Below, piece by piece: positions 53,521 through 64,000 of a DNA stretch of 64,000 nt. Numbering within the stretch: position 1 is the first letter of the stretch; every line of letters starts with the position of its first letter. A program made the translations under genes and the position numbers. The stretch is from Porphyridium purpureum. Lineage: Eukaryota > Rhodophyta > Bangiophyceae > Porphyridiales > Porphyridiaceae. The notes beneath the pieces were generated by a model. That model was not told the DNA's origin. It made no database searches and saw only the letters and a list, made by a program, of their open reading frames with translations. The DNA is taken from contig VRMN01000020.1 of NCBI GenBank assembly GCA_008690995.1, forward strand, positions 101,935 to 165,934. Direction: 5' to 3'.

Positions 53521-53848
53521 GTCTATCGACGCGTCCGTGAAGGACCAGACTTTGCTTAGAGGCATGTGTCTACGAAAGGCTTTAAAAAGCTTTGGACGCA
53601 CGTATCTGTGTTTTCGAAAAGCCACTTCCAAGTACCGAACCAAGCCGCACCGAGTGATCCCCGGGTTGGCCATTGAGGACCTTGCGCGACAGGCGGTTTC
53701 TGCTTTGCGCGGGAGTCGGTGACCACCGCGCACGAGCTGTCCCGCTCGCGCTATCCGCGCACTGTCAGCTGGACCCTGCGCCGTTCACGCCGTACGGCGG
53801 GAGCCCCTTCTCCGGCCGGTAACAAGTGTACGCAACGGTCCCTTTTGA
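53521..53848. other. Possible 3' tail of the ATPase pseudogene, then intergenic DNA
   Basis: An open frame continues to 53722 with a basic, helical product (ALKSFGRTYLCFRKATSKY) that could be the old C-terminus. After that nothing is recognised. Confidence 0.35.
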
Positions 53849-54190
53849 ACAGGCATGCCCGAGAGAACGGTGGGGATGTTGTTACCAAAGGTGAGCGCCA
53901 TAATGATCTGTGACGAAAGACTGTTCTTCTTCTGAATCACCTGGCTTCCTCTACTGGCGTCCCACGCATGCAAATGTGGGGAGCGGCGCTTTATACATAT
54001 TGCGGCGCCGAGCCCGGCAGAGAAACGTGAAGGCAATGTGTGCCGCGTATGCGAATGTGAACCTCCCTAGAGCAATCGCACAGCAGGCCGGACGGGTTAC
54101 GACGCCGTGCAAACAGAGCGAGTGGTCGATACGCCCCCCTGCATGCCTGGCGCCTACCGAATTTCACGACACCAGGTGTTGCGCGCGTGA
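53849..54190 (-). repeat. Dispersed duplicate of a promoter and first codons, copy 2
   Basis: Matches 42979-43315. It carries TATAAA (minus strand, 53990-53995) 90 bp before an ATG at 53901 that opens MALTFGNNIPTVLSGMPVQ; the match ends there and the following frame is short. It touches the edge of the inverted kinase duplication. Confidence 0.75.
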
Positions 54191-55014
54191 CCGTAACACA
54201 TAAGCGCACATTGTTAAACAACGCGCGCTCAGGCGTTAATTAAGATCTGAGGTACAGCGCCCGTCTGGCGGAGTGTACTCCATTCCCAACGGCTGGACTG
54301 TACTTCCATTTCTTTAAATTCAGCGCGCCGCTCGCGGTCTATCAAAACGGCGCCGTTCAAGCACACCCGCGCGTGCTCCTTCCACGCGACCGCCACGGCC
54401 CGCCAAGCTGTACCCCACGCCTCCGCAAAAATCGCGAATCCGCGCCGCTGAGTGATAAACTCAGCCCAAGTCCCCTCGAAACTCGCGGCAGAATCGAAAA
54501 ACAGGCGTCGTGCGCGCGCTTGCGTTGCGCGTGCAGAAAGCGCGCCGTTTCGGTGTGCTTTGCAGGAGAGAAAAATAAAAGGAGGGAATGAAATTATCGC
54601 TCGGTTGCATATCAGAACATGAGCAGTTGCCTGGTGAGACGCGCCGCTGTTGATTTGGACAGCGCTCCGTTTGCCGCGCAGGACGCTGCGGAGGTGTGAG
54701 GTGTCGCATTCGGCACAAAACTGCTAGTCCTTTTGCGTGGGCAGGTTGCGTCCATAGAGACAGAGACGTCGGGGTACGCACAAAAGAGTGAAAAGCTGGG
54801 TCTGCGTTGCTCGGTCCTCCGGCTTGAAGAGTGGGAAGAGGTGAACGGGAAAACGAAGGGGTGCTTGTGCGGGTCGGCATCGTAACGTCGGCTTTCGTCC
54901 TTGGCTCGGGCCACGGCGTCGTGGATTGTTTGCATCCGGTGCTCACGGTGGATTACAAGCGAGTGTATTTTGGTGTTGTAAATCCGGTGAGGTAATCAAG
55001 CAACACACGGAGGA

Positions 55015-58000
55015 ATGGCGACGGCCAAGAGAGTGCTATGGGGTGAAGGTATGAAAGTGGCTGGCGCAATCGCCGACGATGTTGGGCCTGCACTTCCATA
55101 CGTTGCGGTCGCTTTCGCGGTTACCAAGATTATTATAGAGTATGCGCAGGCGGCAAAGGCGAACAAGGACTCATGCATGCTGCTCGCCAAGCGCGCCGTG
55201 TCCATCAAAAACATGCTGGTTGAATACTTTGGCCCCGATGGTGAGAAGCTCGTGAATAAGACACACGACTTGACGCACAAAAGTCTACTTGAGTGCCTCA
55301 GCGACCTGGAGTCTGGACCCCAATCCGCCTGCTCGCTCGTGAAGAAGTTTTCAAGTGCCGAAAGCGCGTATGGAAAAGTGCTGCGCGCTATGCGGGCGAA
55401 GAACTACCTCGGCGAGTTCCAGGCGTGCGGCGATCGGCTAACCGAACTCGAGTCGCAATTATCGAACATCATCACTTCCAAAATCGCGCACGACCAAGAG
55501 CAGAACCAGCAGGAGTTGCTGCGCAAGCTAGAACAAAATCATCTGGAGATGATGCAAGCACGAGATGCGGACAGAGTGAGGGATAGATCAATGCTCGAGC
55601 GTGAACTACGGGCTCTTCCGGAGAGGATCGCCGTTCTCCAAATGCACAGCATATCAGCGGATTTTCCAACTACGTGCGTTGGTACAGGCAATACCGGCAG
55701 TGGTGATTCTATGCAGCCACAGCTCATCGAGCCGTGGTTTATAGACGTTGCTGATATCGAAAAGGAAGAGCGCATTAACGGTAAGAAGCGGAAGGTTGTC
55801 ATACTCGGCACCGGTGGCTTTGGGACAGTTTTCCGGGGAACGCGCAGGGGGGAGACCGTTGCCATCAAGCAAGTGAATTCATCAGGCGACAAAGCGATGC
55901 GGGAGTTTAAGAACGAGCTAGGAATGATGTGGCGAGTTTCACACGAGAACATCATTCGGACGCATGGAGGCTTTTACCCATTGGATGACGTTGACGACCA
56001 TGAAGACGAAATGCCACTCATTGTGCTCGAATACGCCCCGAAGGGTTCGCTTGAAAAGTACATGTTTGCCGATAGGAAGATGAACTTGCTTCCGAAAGAT
56101 ATATTGTTGATTATTTTTCGTGGGGTTTTGGATGGCTTGAAGTATCTTCATGCAAGCAAGGTTGTCCATCGAGACATCAAGCCTCAGAACATTCTCCTGA
56201 TGGAAGACTGGACGCCGAAGATTAGCGATTTCGGGTTGGCTACCGTGAAGAATACCTGTTCATTTGCAAATACAAAGCTTGGTACAAGGGGTTATATGGC
56301 ACCCGAGGTTATCCGTGGTGACCAGTACAACCGCTCTTGCGACGTGTGGTCGTAAGGAGTCATGTTATTCGAAATGCTGCTCGGCGAGGCGATGTTCGAA
56401 AGTGAATTCTCAGATTACCAAATTTTAAAGATTCTTGAAGATCCGAAGCAAGGTGTGCCGTGGGACAGATTGAACAAGTCGGAGTACGCGAAGCAATGGC
56501 CGGCCTGGGTTGTGAAAATAGCAAGCGCGTGTCTGCAGACTACGCCCAAGAAGCGCCCGACTGTTCCGGATATCTGGCTGGAGTTTTATGGCAGTATGGG
56601 TGCGGAGGGCGCCACTGCGGCTGCAAAGTCACAGACCACCCAATATGCGGCGTCCACATCCGGCTTGAGCACAGCAAAGTTTGATGCGTTGACAGGAAAA
56701 CTTTCGCATATCACGGTATCTGGTGGGCCAGTAGGCCCGTCATCAAGCACCGGAGGCAGTTCGGCGGGGCCGAGTGGATCCCGGCCTGTGCAAGCACTGA
56801 GTGCCGATGACAAGCTTCGCTACGCAGAGGAATGGGAGAAAGCAGGGAACGTGGCGCACGCGTATGAGTATTTCAAGCTAGCAGCGGAATCAGGTGCCGC
56901 GGAAGGCCAGTTCCGGCTGGGCAAGATTTTGCTTGACGGCTCGCACGGCAAGAGCCAGCACTTGGAGCATGGCGCGGGTTGGGTGCAGGCTGCTGCTGAG
57001 AAAGGACACACGGACGCCATGATTGAGTATGGCCGCTGCCACCATTCTGGGCGGGGAGTACCGCAGAACTGGAGCCTGGCGAAGGAGTGGTATGCGAAGG
57101 CCGCGAAGCTCGGCAGCTCGGCAGGGTCCAAATGGCTCAAGGCGTTAGAGGCCGAAGAGCAAACAGCACTGAGACGGCAACAGAACGAGGCCGCAAAGAG
57201 GCGGTTCGAGGAGGACAAGAAGAAAGCGGAGCGCGATCGTCAGGCTCTGGAGCACGCAGCCGCCGTTCGTCGGGCAGCTGCAGAGGAACACGAGCGCCTC
57301 GAGAAGGAGGCGCGAGATCTTGCCGCGCGGCGCGAAGCGGAAGCTGCTGCTGCGCGGAAGCGTGAAGAGGAGGCCGCTGCCGCCGCCGAGCAAGCGCGCC
57401 GCGACGCCGCAGACTGGCAGCGACGTGGCCAGGCCGCAGAAGACGAAAAGAACTTCGCGGAAGCGCTGATTTGGTACCGCAAGGCCGCGCAAGTGGAAAA
57501 CGCCTTCTCGCAGGGCAGGGTGGGCTATTTCTATCACAAGGCTTTGGGCGGCCTGCCGCAGGACAAGCGCTCTGCGGTCGAGTGGTACCGCAAGGCCGCG
57601 GCTCAGGGAGACGCACAGGCGCAGTGCAACTTAGGCACTTGCTACGAGAACGGGGAGGGCGGCCTGCCGCAGGACACGCGCGCGGCGGTCGAGTGGTGGC
57701 GCAAGGCCGCGGATCAGGCAAGTGTAACGGCGCAGTGTGGTTTGGGCTATTGTTACGAGAAAGGGCTGGGCGGGCTGCAGCGGGACAAGCGCGCGGCGGT
57801 CGAGTGGTTCCGCAAGGCCGCGGCACAGGGTCTCGCAGAGGCGCAGTGCATTTTGGGCTATTATTACAGCAGCGGGGAGGGCGGTCTACCGCAGGACGCG
57901 CGCGTGGCAGTCGAGTGGTGGCACAAGGCCGCGGATCAGGGACTCGCAGAGGCGCAGTGTAGTTTGGGCTATTGTTACAGCAGCGGGGAGGGCGGTCTAC

Positions 58001-58317
58001 CGCAGGACGCGCGCGTGGCAGTCGAGTGGTGGCACAAGGCCGCGGATCAGGGACTCGCAGAAGCGCAGTATATTTTGGGCTATTGTTACGAGAACGGAGA
58101 GGGCGGTCTGATGCAGGACGAGCGCGCGGCGGTCGAGTGGTGGTGCAAGGCCGCGGAACAGGGACAAGCAAACGCGCAGTGTGGTTTGGCCTGTTGTTAC
58201 GAGATCGGGTCGGGCGGGCTGCCGCAGAACACACTCGCGGCGGTCCAGTGGCTCCGCAAGGCCGCGGAACAGGGACTCGCAGAAGCGCAGAAAGCGTTGA
58301 AAAGATTAAGATACTAG
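55015..58317 (+). pseudogene. Second MLKL-like bundle-kinase-Sel1 gene with one nonsense codon
   Basis: Same architecture as the gene at 12413: MLKL-like bundle, charged coil, kinase (GTGGFGTVF near 265, VAIK, VVHRDIKPQN near 384, DFG, APE), then about eleven Sel1 repeats. The only break is TAA at 56353-56355 in DVWS-stop-GVMLFEM, where the paralogue has Tyr; the frame stays open on both sides, to TAG 58317. Without readthrough the product would be 446 residues: bundle plus a kinase cut after the activation segment. Compared with the paralogue, this copy has about 85 extra coiled-coil residues (Glu/Arg/Ala-rich, about 57160-57415) before the last repeats. It may be a very young pseudogene, an allele, or a read error. 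Confidence 0.85.
57868..58089 (+). repeat. Two nearly identical 111-bp Sel1 repeat units
   Basis: Adjacent units at 57868-57978 and 57979-58089, each coding 37 residues that begin SSGEGGLPQDARVAVEWWHK, differ at only a few bases. Neighbouring repeats differ much more, so this is a recent unit duplication. Confidence 0.85.
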
Positions 58318-61300
58318 TGCTGAGCAGCGAAATAAAATATACAATCGCGACTTTGCTCGCGTATGAATCCCAAGCATGACGAGCCGAGCGCTGACCAGTC
58401 CTGATTTTCTCGCTGTGCAACGCCACCAGTGCGTGGGTGTGGCCGTTTTGCTCTCACGATCGAGCATGCGAGAAGACCAAAGTCTTGCTTGTGTTCCGCA
58501 TTCACCCGTGTCCTGCGATTGCGATGCCCCGGCACTGAGGAAACACTTCAGCGAGTCCTCAATGCCAAGCTGGTTGTGCGAGATGACGCCCAGTCGCTTG
58601 TTCGCTCATGTTGTGCCACTGGCTTGATTTGCAGGACCGTCTCGACCTGGTCGCTGTATAAGTGTCGATAAAGGCTCTGTTCGGTTTGATTGTCGAACGG
58701 AGGACGTTGAGGCACGAGCGTGCTCGGTGAGCAGTGAAGTCCTTTCTCGCCGCGGAGGTGCGCGTCTGTTTGAGCCAAGCAAGGGAAATTGACTGGGTCC
58801 GGTCGTGCTTGGGCCTCTTGCCTGTTTGCGCGTGGTGATGCGGAGACTTTGACACACGAGATCGAGTCAAACGAGGAGGAGGGGTAGGCGGACAACACAG
58901 GATTGTGCGACAGGTAAAGCATACACTCTGGTACATGGACAAGATGTGCTTGGTTCCGAGGTCCAGAGACGTACGTGGCCGAAAGAGACGTGCGCACTGG
59001 ACATGCGACGTGGACGGAGCCGGCGTCCGGTCGCTGGTGTGGCTGTCACGAAAGCCTATAGTGCGGGGGTGCGTACGCGGATCAAAGTGGAACGTCGGCA
59101 GACACGCTGCTCTGTGCGCAGGGCCGGAAAATTCCATTGTGCACCGTTTCAGATGAGGTGCGGAGGAACATGCCCACTTGCGATCACCGGCAAGGTCTTC
59201 CTGGAAAGCATTCGTGGGCGAGCGATGCTCACTGGCGCCTGTAGTTCCAATGTGCTTGGCGTTGGTCCGCGAACTGTCGCGCGAGAGAATTGCAAAGCTT
59301 GACCAGTGCGTGCGTGGCATCGCACTGAGAGCTGGTGCGGGTCCAGGCCGCAGAGTGACGGAATGGACCTGGTCTCACTCGTTCAAGGATTCAACAACGC
59401 GACAAGATACAGCATGCCGTCACGTTTTCATACCAGCTCTTTCTGTGGTATTGCGGAGAATCCGTCTCTTGCTTGCATCTGCTTCACCTTGACGCGAAGC
59501 GCGTGCAGCATGCGTTTTTGGTGAGAGGGGTCCGGTCACCCTCGTGCTTGCACGCCGCGCTAGTGTCGCCTTGCCGACGTGCATGCTCCCGCACCAGTTC
59601 TTCTGTCAGAGTATATCGCGGACGGCGCGGTGGCTGCACTTACCGGAATGTCGAGTTGAGCCCGCGACATGGGCATTCTTGCGAACTACTGCCTCCAACT
59701 CTCATTCATGCAGCCTTGGGCACCGCAACGTCTGACGGGAAAGGCCTTACCCGGCTGTCCTGTTGACGCACCGGCCTGAGAGGCTCGTGACAAGACTATC
59801 GCGACCGTTGGTTCTGCGGCCTTATCCGTTTCGTGATTGCTCGACTAGTACGTACCTCGATCGACGGTTCCAGCGTCGACTTGGCAGCTTCCAGTGCATA
59901 TGCCCTTGCGGACATTCCACGCGCAGCGCACGGTGCTTGGCCGCACATCAGATGCAGCAGAACTGCCGCACTAACCCGGGTAGTTTCGGCTCGGTCCCGC
60001 AGTGGCGCGATCGCATTTGCCGCTTTTCCAAGCGGCAGCACATCGACATTCACACGCTCATTTTTTCGCAGCCGGCGATGGATGACGCCGCCCGCTGCTT
60101 GGCCTGCAACACCCGTAGCAGCTCGTGGTGGGTTCTGCAGGCGCTGCGTTGACCGTTGCAAGGTATACTACCTGCCGATTACCGCTGCGCACGTTGTGGA
60201 AATTGCAGTTCCGATCGTGCACCCGCGCCGCATCTAAAAAAATGATCAGCTGCAGCGCCGTGTGCATAGTCCTCTTTACCTTTTACCATCACGGGAACAC
60301 GAATAGTGCCGACTTCTTGCGGCAGCAGCGCAGCCAATCGTGCAGGTGACTGGATCTCGTATTCAGTTTCTAAACAAATGGCAAGATACCTACCTCCTTC
60401 AGCACCTTGAATGCAGAGACAGCGCACTCTCGTTCTTTCCATGTGGCGCACACAAACCTTGCGCGTGTGCATTCGCCCGAGTCATGTCGCCTTCTTTTGC
60501 CTACGTAGCGAGGCGCTTCGTGCACTTGTCGTCAGTACTTGCCGTGGAGAGTTAATGGCAGAAAATCATAAGATGAAATAGCCGACTGCTTATGCAGCCG
60601 AACGCGGCAAAGTGCGGCTCTCGTCAGTTCCTCAATGGCATCGCATACGTCAACGAGTCCCGTGCTCCAGTTCCACCGACAGCCAGCGCCAGCGCCAAGC
60701 TTTACGAACCAGTCATCGGCGCCTGCACAATTGCGTGTTCTAACCTGAAACAGCCCCATCATTCGTCTTTCTCGCCAGAAGCTATGTACGACATGCCCTG
60801 AGGAGCCCAATGTTTTCGCCCTTTTCCCATGACACTGACCGACACGCAGTCACATTGCCGTGGACGCTGTTACGGTCAGTGCGCACGACACGGCTTGATT
60901 TCTCCGGGGAAACGCGCACAAACAACGACTTGCACGTACCCAACCGCTGCAACAGCACAACACGAGTGTGTGTTTGCCTCGCGTGTGGTTCACAAATCTC
61001 ATTTAATCCACCGATATTCTTTCTTCTGGTGCATGTCTTTTACGGACGCTCGTTCTCGATCGTCTCTGCTCCGCTGACGAGTTTAGCTCGGGCCCGGCGT
61101 TCTCAAGTGTCCCATCGTGTGGCCGAACGTCCGTTCCAAGTTCTATCTCGCGTAACCCTCCCGTCCGTGAACGACATCATCCACGTTGCAAACCACAGCT
61201 TCATGTCCACACTCACGGTCAACAGTCGCCAGTCATGGGCCACGGTTCAGCATCGCCACCGAGTCGCGACGCAACGCGACAACACTCCGACATGGCAGCA

Positions 61301-61600
61301 GCAGACAAGACGGAAGGAGCTGTGGCATATCGAGCGGACCGCAAACGGGAGACCTTGGAAGCCGCTGTTTGCGTTGAGAAACACGAACCGCCGCGTCCCA
61401 CGGTTCGTTCTCGCCGTTCACCCGTTGCGCCACGTCGGGTCTGTTGTTCTCGAACCAGCTTCCACAAACCCAGGAAAAAGCCAAATATCCCATTATCACT
61501 CTAGCAGAAATTCCCTTTCAGCTCGATGTGTGAAGGTGAGGCTGTGGCCGCGACACCAACTTCCGAGGCGTCGCGACCAGATCTGAACCCGTTGCAGGTA
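58318..61600. other. 3.3 kb without a convincing gene
   Basis: Many overlapping open frames (up to 258 codons, at 60810-61586 plus, and 253 at 58559-59320 minus) lack motifs and have unnatural compositions rich in Arg, Ser and His. Some stretches, such as the plus-strand frame near 60285-60560, could be relic coding DNA. No RNA genes or repeats were recognised. Confidence 0.35.
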
Positions 61601-61609
61601 GCTGTCGCC

Positions 61610-61930
61610 AGCGCCAGAGTCGCGCCTGTTCCGGGCTTGTGGCAAGGGCGCTGTTCTGGGAACACCTGGCCGGCATATTTGGACTGGCAGCGTGGCTGTG
61701 CGAGAAAGCGCCACAGTATGTGAGTGCATTGCTGGAGCGGACGCAAGACGAGCAGCAGCAGGCGTAGAAACGCGAGCACTGTGACTAGTTCTTGGAAATG
61801 GCGTAGACATTTGGAATTGATGAGATTGACGTACAGAACGCGACGCCTCGGAACGATCGCACGTGCGCAAGCGGCGCGCGAGAGTCGTCGGGTGGTGAGC
61901 GCGCGAGGTGCAGCTCTGCTAATGAGCAGG
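61610..61930 (+). pseudogene. Small decayed coding fragment, unknown family
   Basis: One frame reads LVARALFWEHLAGIFGLAAW and then CEKAPQYVSALLERTQDEQQ, followed by three in-frame stops within 60 bases and FGIDEIDVQNATPRNDR. The natural composition across stops suggests a relic. Confidence 0.3.
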
Positions 61931-62769
61931 ACAAGAGAAGACGGCCAGGTTTCGTTCAGAGCAAGAGTCAAGGGTTACTGCGACTTTTGTGTAGTTATTC
62001 AGGTGACATGTGTTGACTCATTTCGCGACACATCGGCACGAGAGGAGCAAGCGAATCACTTCCATCTGACCTCGTACCGCCATCGCATTGAGCATTTGAT
62101 TGATTGAGTGCTGGGATCGACTCGAGGACAGCCAAGCTTCGCGCAGGATATTTTTTTATCGGCTGCCTTGAACCATGCTGCATTTGTTTCCAAGCTCGCA
62201 TGATCGACTTGGTAGACGTTTGCGGACACAAGGGCATGCGAGCATGAGACGGAGCGCTGTGCTCCCTGCATAGAGCATATGCCAACTCCTCTTATCCTCT
62301 TTTCGTGACACATACTTTAAAACTTGACCCGGCGAGCGTTTCACGAACGCGCAGTGGGGCTCAAGTGCAACTCTGCGCCTCTCGCTTGCACGAGATCTCC
62401 TCCAGGACCCCGTCAGGATTCCGCCGCATGGTGGCGCCCTCGTTGAGGACGCGCAGACTTCTGTTTCTCATGCATCGGCTTTGTCGGAGGCGCCGGTCGG
62501 GCCGCACCCGTGAGAAGAGATGTCTGAGGTGAGCTCTCCGTGGCACGTCGCAAAGATTGAACACTCGCGGTGCACGTTACCCCTGTCAACGAACCGTCGT
62601 CCAGACACCTTGGGCATATGGCGACGGAAGGCAAAGAAAACCAATTAGCTCGTCGCTGAACACACGCAGAATCTACAAATCGACCAAGTGCTGCGAGTGC
62701 TCCGCAGCTATGCTTCTCACAAACGTGTCAGCGCGTCTGCCGAGGCATGGATTCTGCGATCAAGAAACT
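61931..62769. other. Intergenic, no gene seen
   Basis: Short unrecognised frames only. Confidence 0.4.
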
Positions 62770-63642
62770 GTACAATATTAAGGATCCTTATCCTGAGAGA
62801 TCTGCATCGAGTCCCAGTCCTGCGCGTACAGTCCCACCGGCCACGTACCCAGCTCCGGGAACCGCCGCACAATCGCCCTCATCTTTGTTCGCCGGCTCGG
62901 TTGAGCGCGGAACTACAAATACTCCTCCAAATTCAAAACCGCGTAAATCCCCAGCAACGCGTACCCACCTTTAGCACGCACCGAGTCGCCATCCAAGACA
63001 TCCACCACGAACTCCTAGTATGTTCGCCCAATTTCCCCCCGCTACCCACTTTTCAATCTTCTTCATGTCTGGGAATGACGGTTGCACAAGCTCTTGAAAC
63101 TCCCTTGTGTCGTACAGTGCCTCGCCATTCACTTTGAGCTCTCTCACAGTCTTCACCGCTGCGGCGTCAACCTCCAAGACCTTCTCCAGCAATCGAGCCC
63201 CCAGCTCACACGTCAGATCGTCAAGGGATGTTTCTGCAAGCACGATCTCCAACTCGTCGTGTGGCGGCCGCACGAACGGACCCGCGGACTGTGACACAAG
63301 CGGCGCGGCCTCAGCCTTGATGCCCGTCGTCAGTTCTATGCTGCCGCCCGCCGCCTCGACCAGATCCAGCTTCATTCCCTTCTGAACCATCGCCAATAGC
63401 CGCGACACAGTCTTAAATCGCTCCACATTCAGCGACGAAAACTCCCCTTGGCTGGTCGCAAGGCCCCAGATCTCATTCAGCAAGCGGCTTCGCAGTCCTG
63501 ACTTGACCAAAAATGCGACCGCTTTCTGCACGTCCACCCCTCTGCTTCCGTCCGCGTCGGCCAGCTTCAACTACTTCTCGAGCAGCGAAGTCTCCGACGA
63601 CAAGCGCCAGCGCAACGAAGCGCGAACAAAAAAGGTATTAGC
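62770..63642 (-). pseudogene. EH-domain gene remnant
   Basis: The frame from 63570 leftwards reads LKLADADGSRGVDVQKAVAF, then FLVKSGLRSRLLNEIWGLA, the pattern of an Eps15-homology (EH) domain (EF-hand-like DADGS loop, KSGL, LxxIWxLA). EH domains bind NPF motifs in endocytic proteins. Just before it, TAG (63571-63573) stands where EH domains often have Tyr (EK-stop-LKLADADGS). A 200-codon open frame follows, ending at TAA 62971. Further coding-like sequence (GGYALLGIYAVLNLEEYL, then ELGTWPVGLYAQDWDSMQ) lies in another frame down to about 62770. It shares the reading frame with the WD40 ORF upstream, so both may be parts of one broken gene. Confidence 0.6.
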
Positions 63643-64000
63643 TCAATGCGCCCCTGCTGCGACCTGCCACATTCGATCCAGCAACAAGGTCGACAGCCTC
63701 ATATTTGCGAAATGCCCGAGTGCCTCGTGCGCGTCCCACACCCTGACGGTGTTGTCGCCGCTGCCGGACGCGATGAACTTGCCGTCGGGCGAAAAGTGCA
63801 CCGCGCGCACCTCACGTGAGTGCCCCTCCATGGTGCGCACGCACGCGCCGGTGTGCGCGTCCCACACCTTGACGGTGGTGTCGTAGCTGCCGGACGCGAT
63901 GAACTTGCCGTCGGGCGAAAAGTGCACCGCGAGCACCCCATATGCGTGCCCCTCCATGGTGCGCACGCACGCGCCGGTGTGCGCGTCCCACACCTTGACG
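63643..64000 (-). CDS. WD40-repeat protein, 3' part (runs off the right edge)
   Basis: At least two full WD40 repeats with nearly identical units (VWDAHTGACVRTMEGH, VHFSPDGKFIASGS) end in the tail RLSTLLLDRMWQVAAGAH and TGA at 63643. The start lies beyond the window. The near identity of the repeats suggests recent repeat turnover. The next 23 codons after the TGA stay open and lead, after a TAG, into an EH domain in the same frame; the family may therefore be a WD40-EH protein that has been cut short. WD40 domains act as protein-binding platforms. Confidence 0.8.
   Translation of the reverse strand, partial: VKVWDAHTGACVRTMEGHAYGVLAVHFSPDGKFIASGSYDTTVKVWDAHTGACVRTMEGHSREVRAVHFSPDGKFIASGSGDNTVRVWDAHEALGHFANMRLSTLLLDRMWQVAAGAH

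Larger units (their letters stand above)
54235..58317 (+). repeat. Inverted segmental duplication, copy B
   Basis: Counterpart of 12413-16145 on the other strand, about 38 kb away. The match begins near TTAATTAAGATCTGAGGTACAG (54238-54259), includes GAGTGATAAACTCAGCCCAA (54449-54468), and continues through the whole kinase-Sel1 gene. Confidence 0.8.

Noticed and set aside
60810-61586. 258-codon plus-strand open frame
   Set aside because: No motif, composition unlike the clear genes of the window, and heavy overlap with other open frames.
56353-63573. Stop codons TAA and TAG standing for Tyr in two genes, hinting at a changed genetic code
   Set aside because: TAA and TAG also end intact genes in this window (NAD kinase, DUF2254, copia, Tpt1 fusion), and other relics have TGA and Glu-to-stop changes. 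Ordinary nonsense mutation explains both.
1-64000. tRNA, rRNA or CRISPR features
   Set aside because: I looked for T-loop words, paired stems and regularly spaced repeats and saw nothing convincing; a tRNA search program could still find a gene I missed.

Overview
The window looks like nuclear DNA of an intron-poor unicellular eukaryote. Long single-exon genes carry eukaryotic families (alpha-kinase, AIG1/paraseptin-type GTPases, TKL-like kinase with Sel1 repeats, NAD kinase, Tpt1, WD40/EH), and there are TATA-like boxes and a Ty1/copia retrotransposon whose primer-binding site fits an initiator-tRNA-Met. No operons, Shine-Dalgarno sites or CRISPR arrays are seen. An alga or other protist is likely; a Porphyridium-like red alga is a guess from the intronless style, not something the sequence proves.

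Layout. 1-2.2 kb: decayed coding DNA. 2.2-7.3 kb: a divergent pair of GTPase genes, one fused to an alpha-kinase and lacking the P-loop lysine, the other a stand-alone GTPase with a perfect P-loop. 10.3-11.8 kb: NAD kinase. 12.4-15.4 kb: a kinase with an MLKL-like N-terminal bundle and Sel1 repeats. 17.7-18.6 kb: low-complexity GT-rich DNA. 18.8-21.2 kb: a secreted DUF285 (BspA-like) protein with a decayed third module. 22.5-24.5 kb: a membrane protein. 25.5-28 kb: small ORFs and a broken third GTPase relative. 28.1-40.4 kb: a head-to-tail duplication of a DUF2254 membrane-protein gene, one copy split by an intact copia element (350-bp LTRs that read as identical, 5-bp target duplication). 43.6-44.6 kb: SpoU/TrmH methyltransferase pseudogene. 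44.7-48.4 kb: a very large vWA-like/Tpt1 fusion. 49.2-53.5 kb: two pseudogenes, one of the ABC-class ATPase family PF09818. 54.2-58.3 kb: an inverted second copy of the MLKL-like kinase gene with one nonsense codon. 58.3-62.7 kb: no convincing gene. 62.7-64 kb: an EH-domain pseudogene next to a WD40 gene that runs off the right edge.

Reading as a whole. This is a fast-changing accessory region with tandem, inverted and dispersed duplications, a fresh retrotransposon and at least eight decayed genes. The intact genes share a theme: signalling or conflict-type modules (GTPase-alpha-kinase, MLKL-like bundle-kinase-Sel1, vWA-Tpt1, secreted DUF285). That these form an innate-immune or regulated-cell-death repertoire is inference; no member is shown to act with another. 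The domain calls come from motifs read by eye, without database searches.
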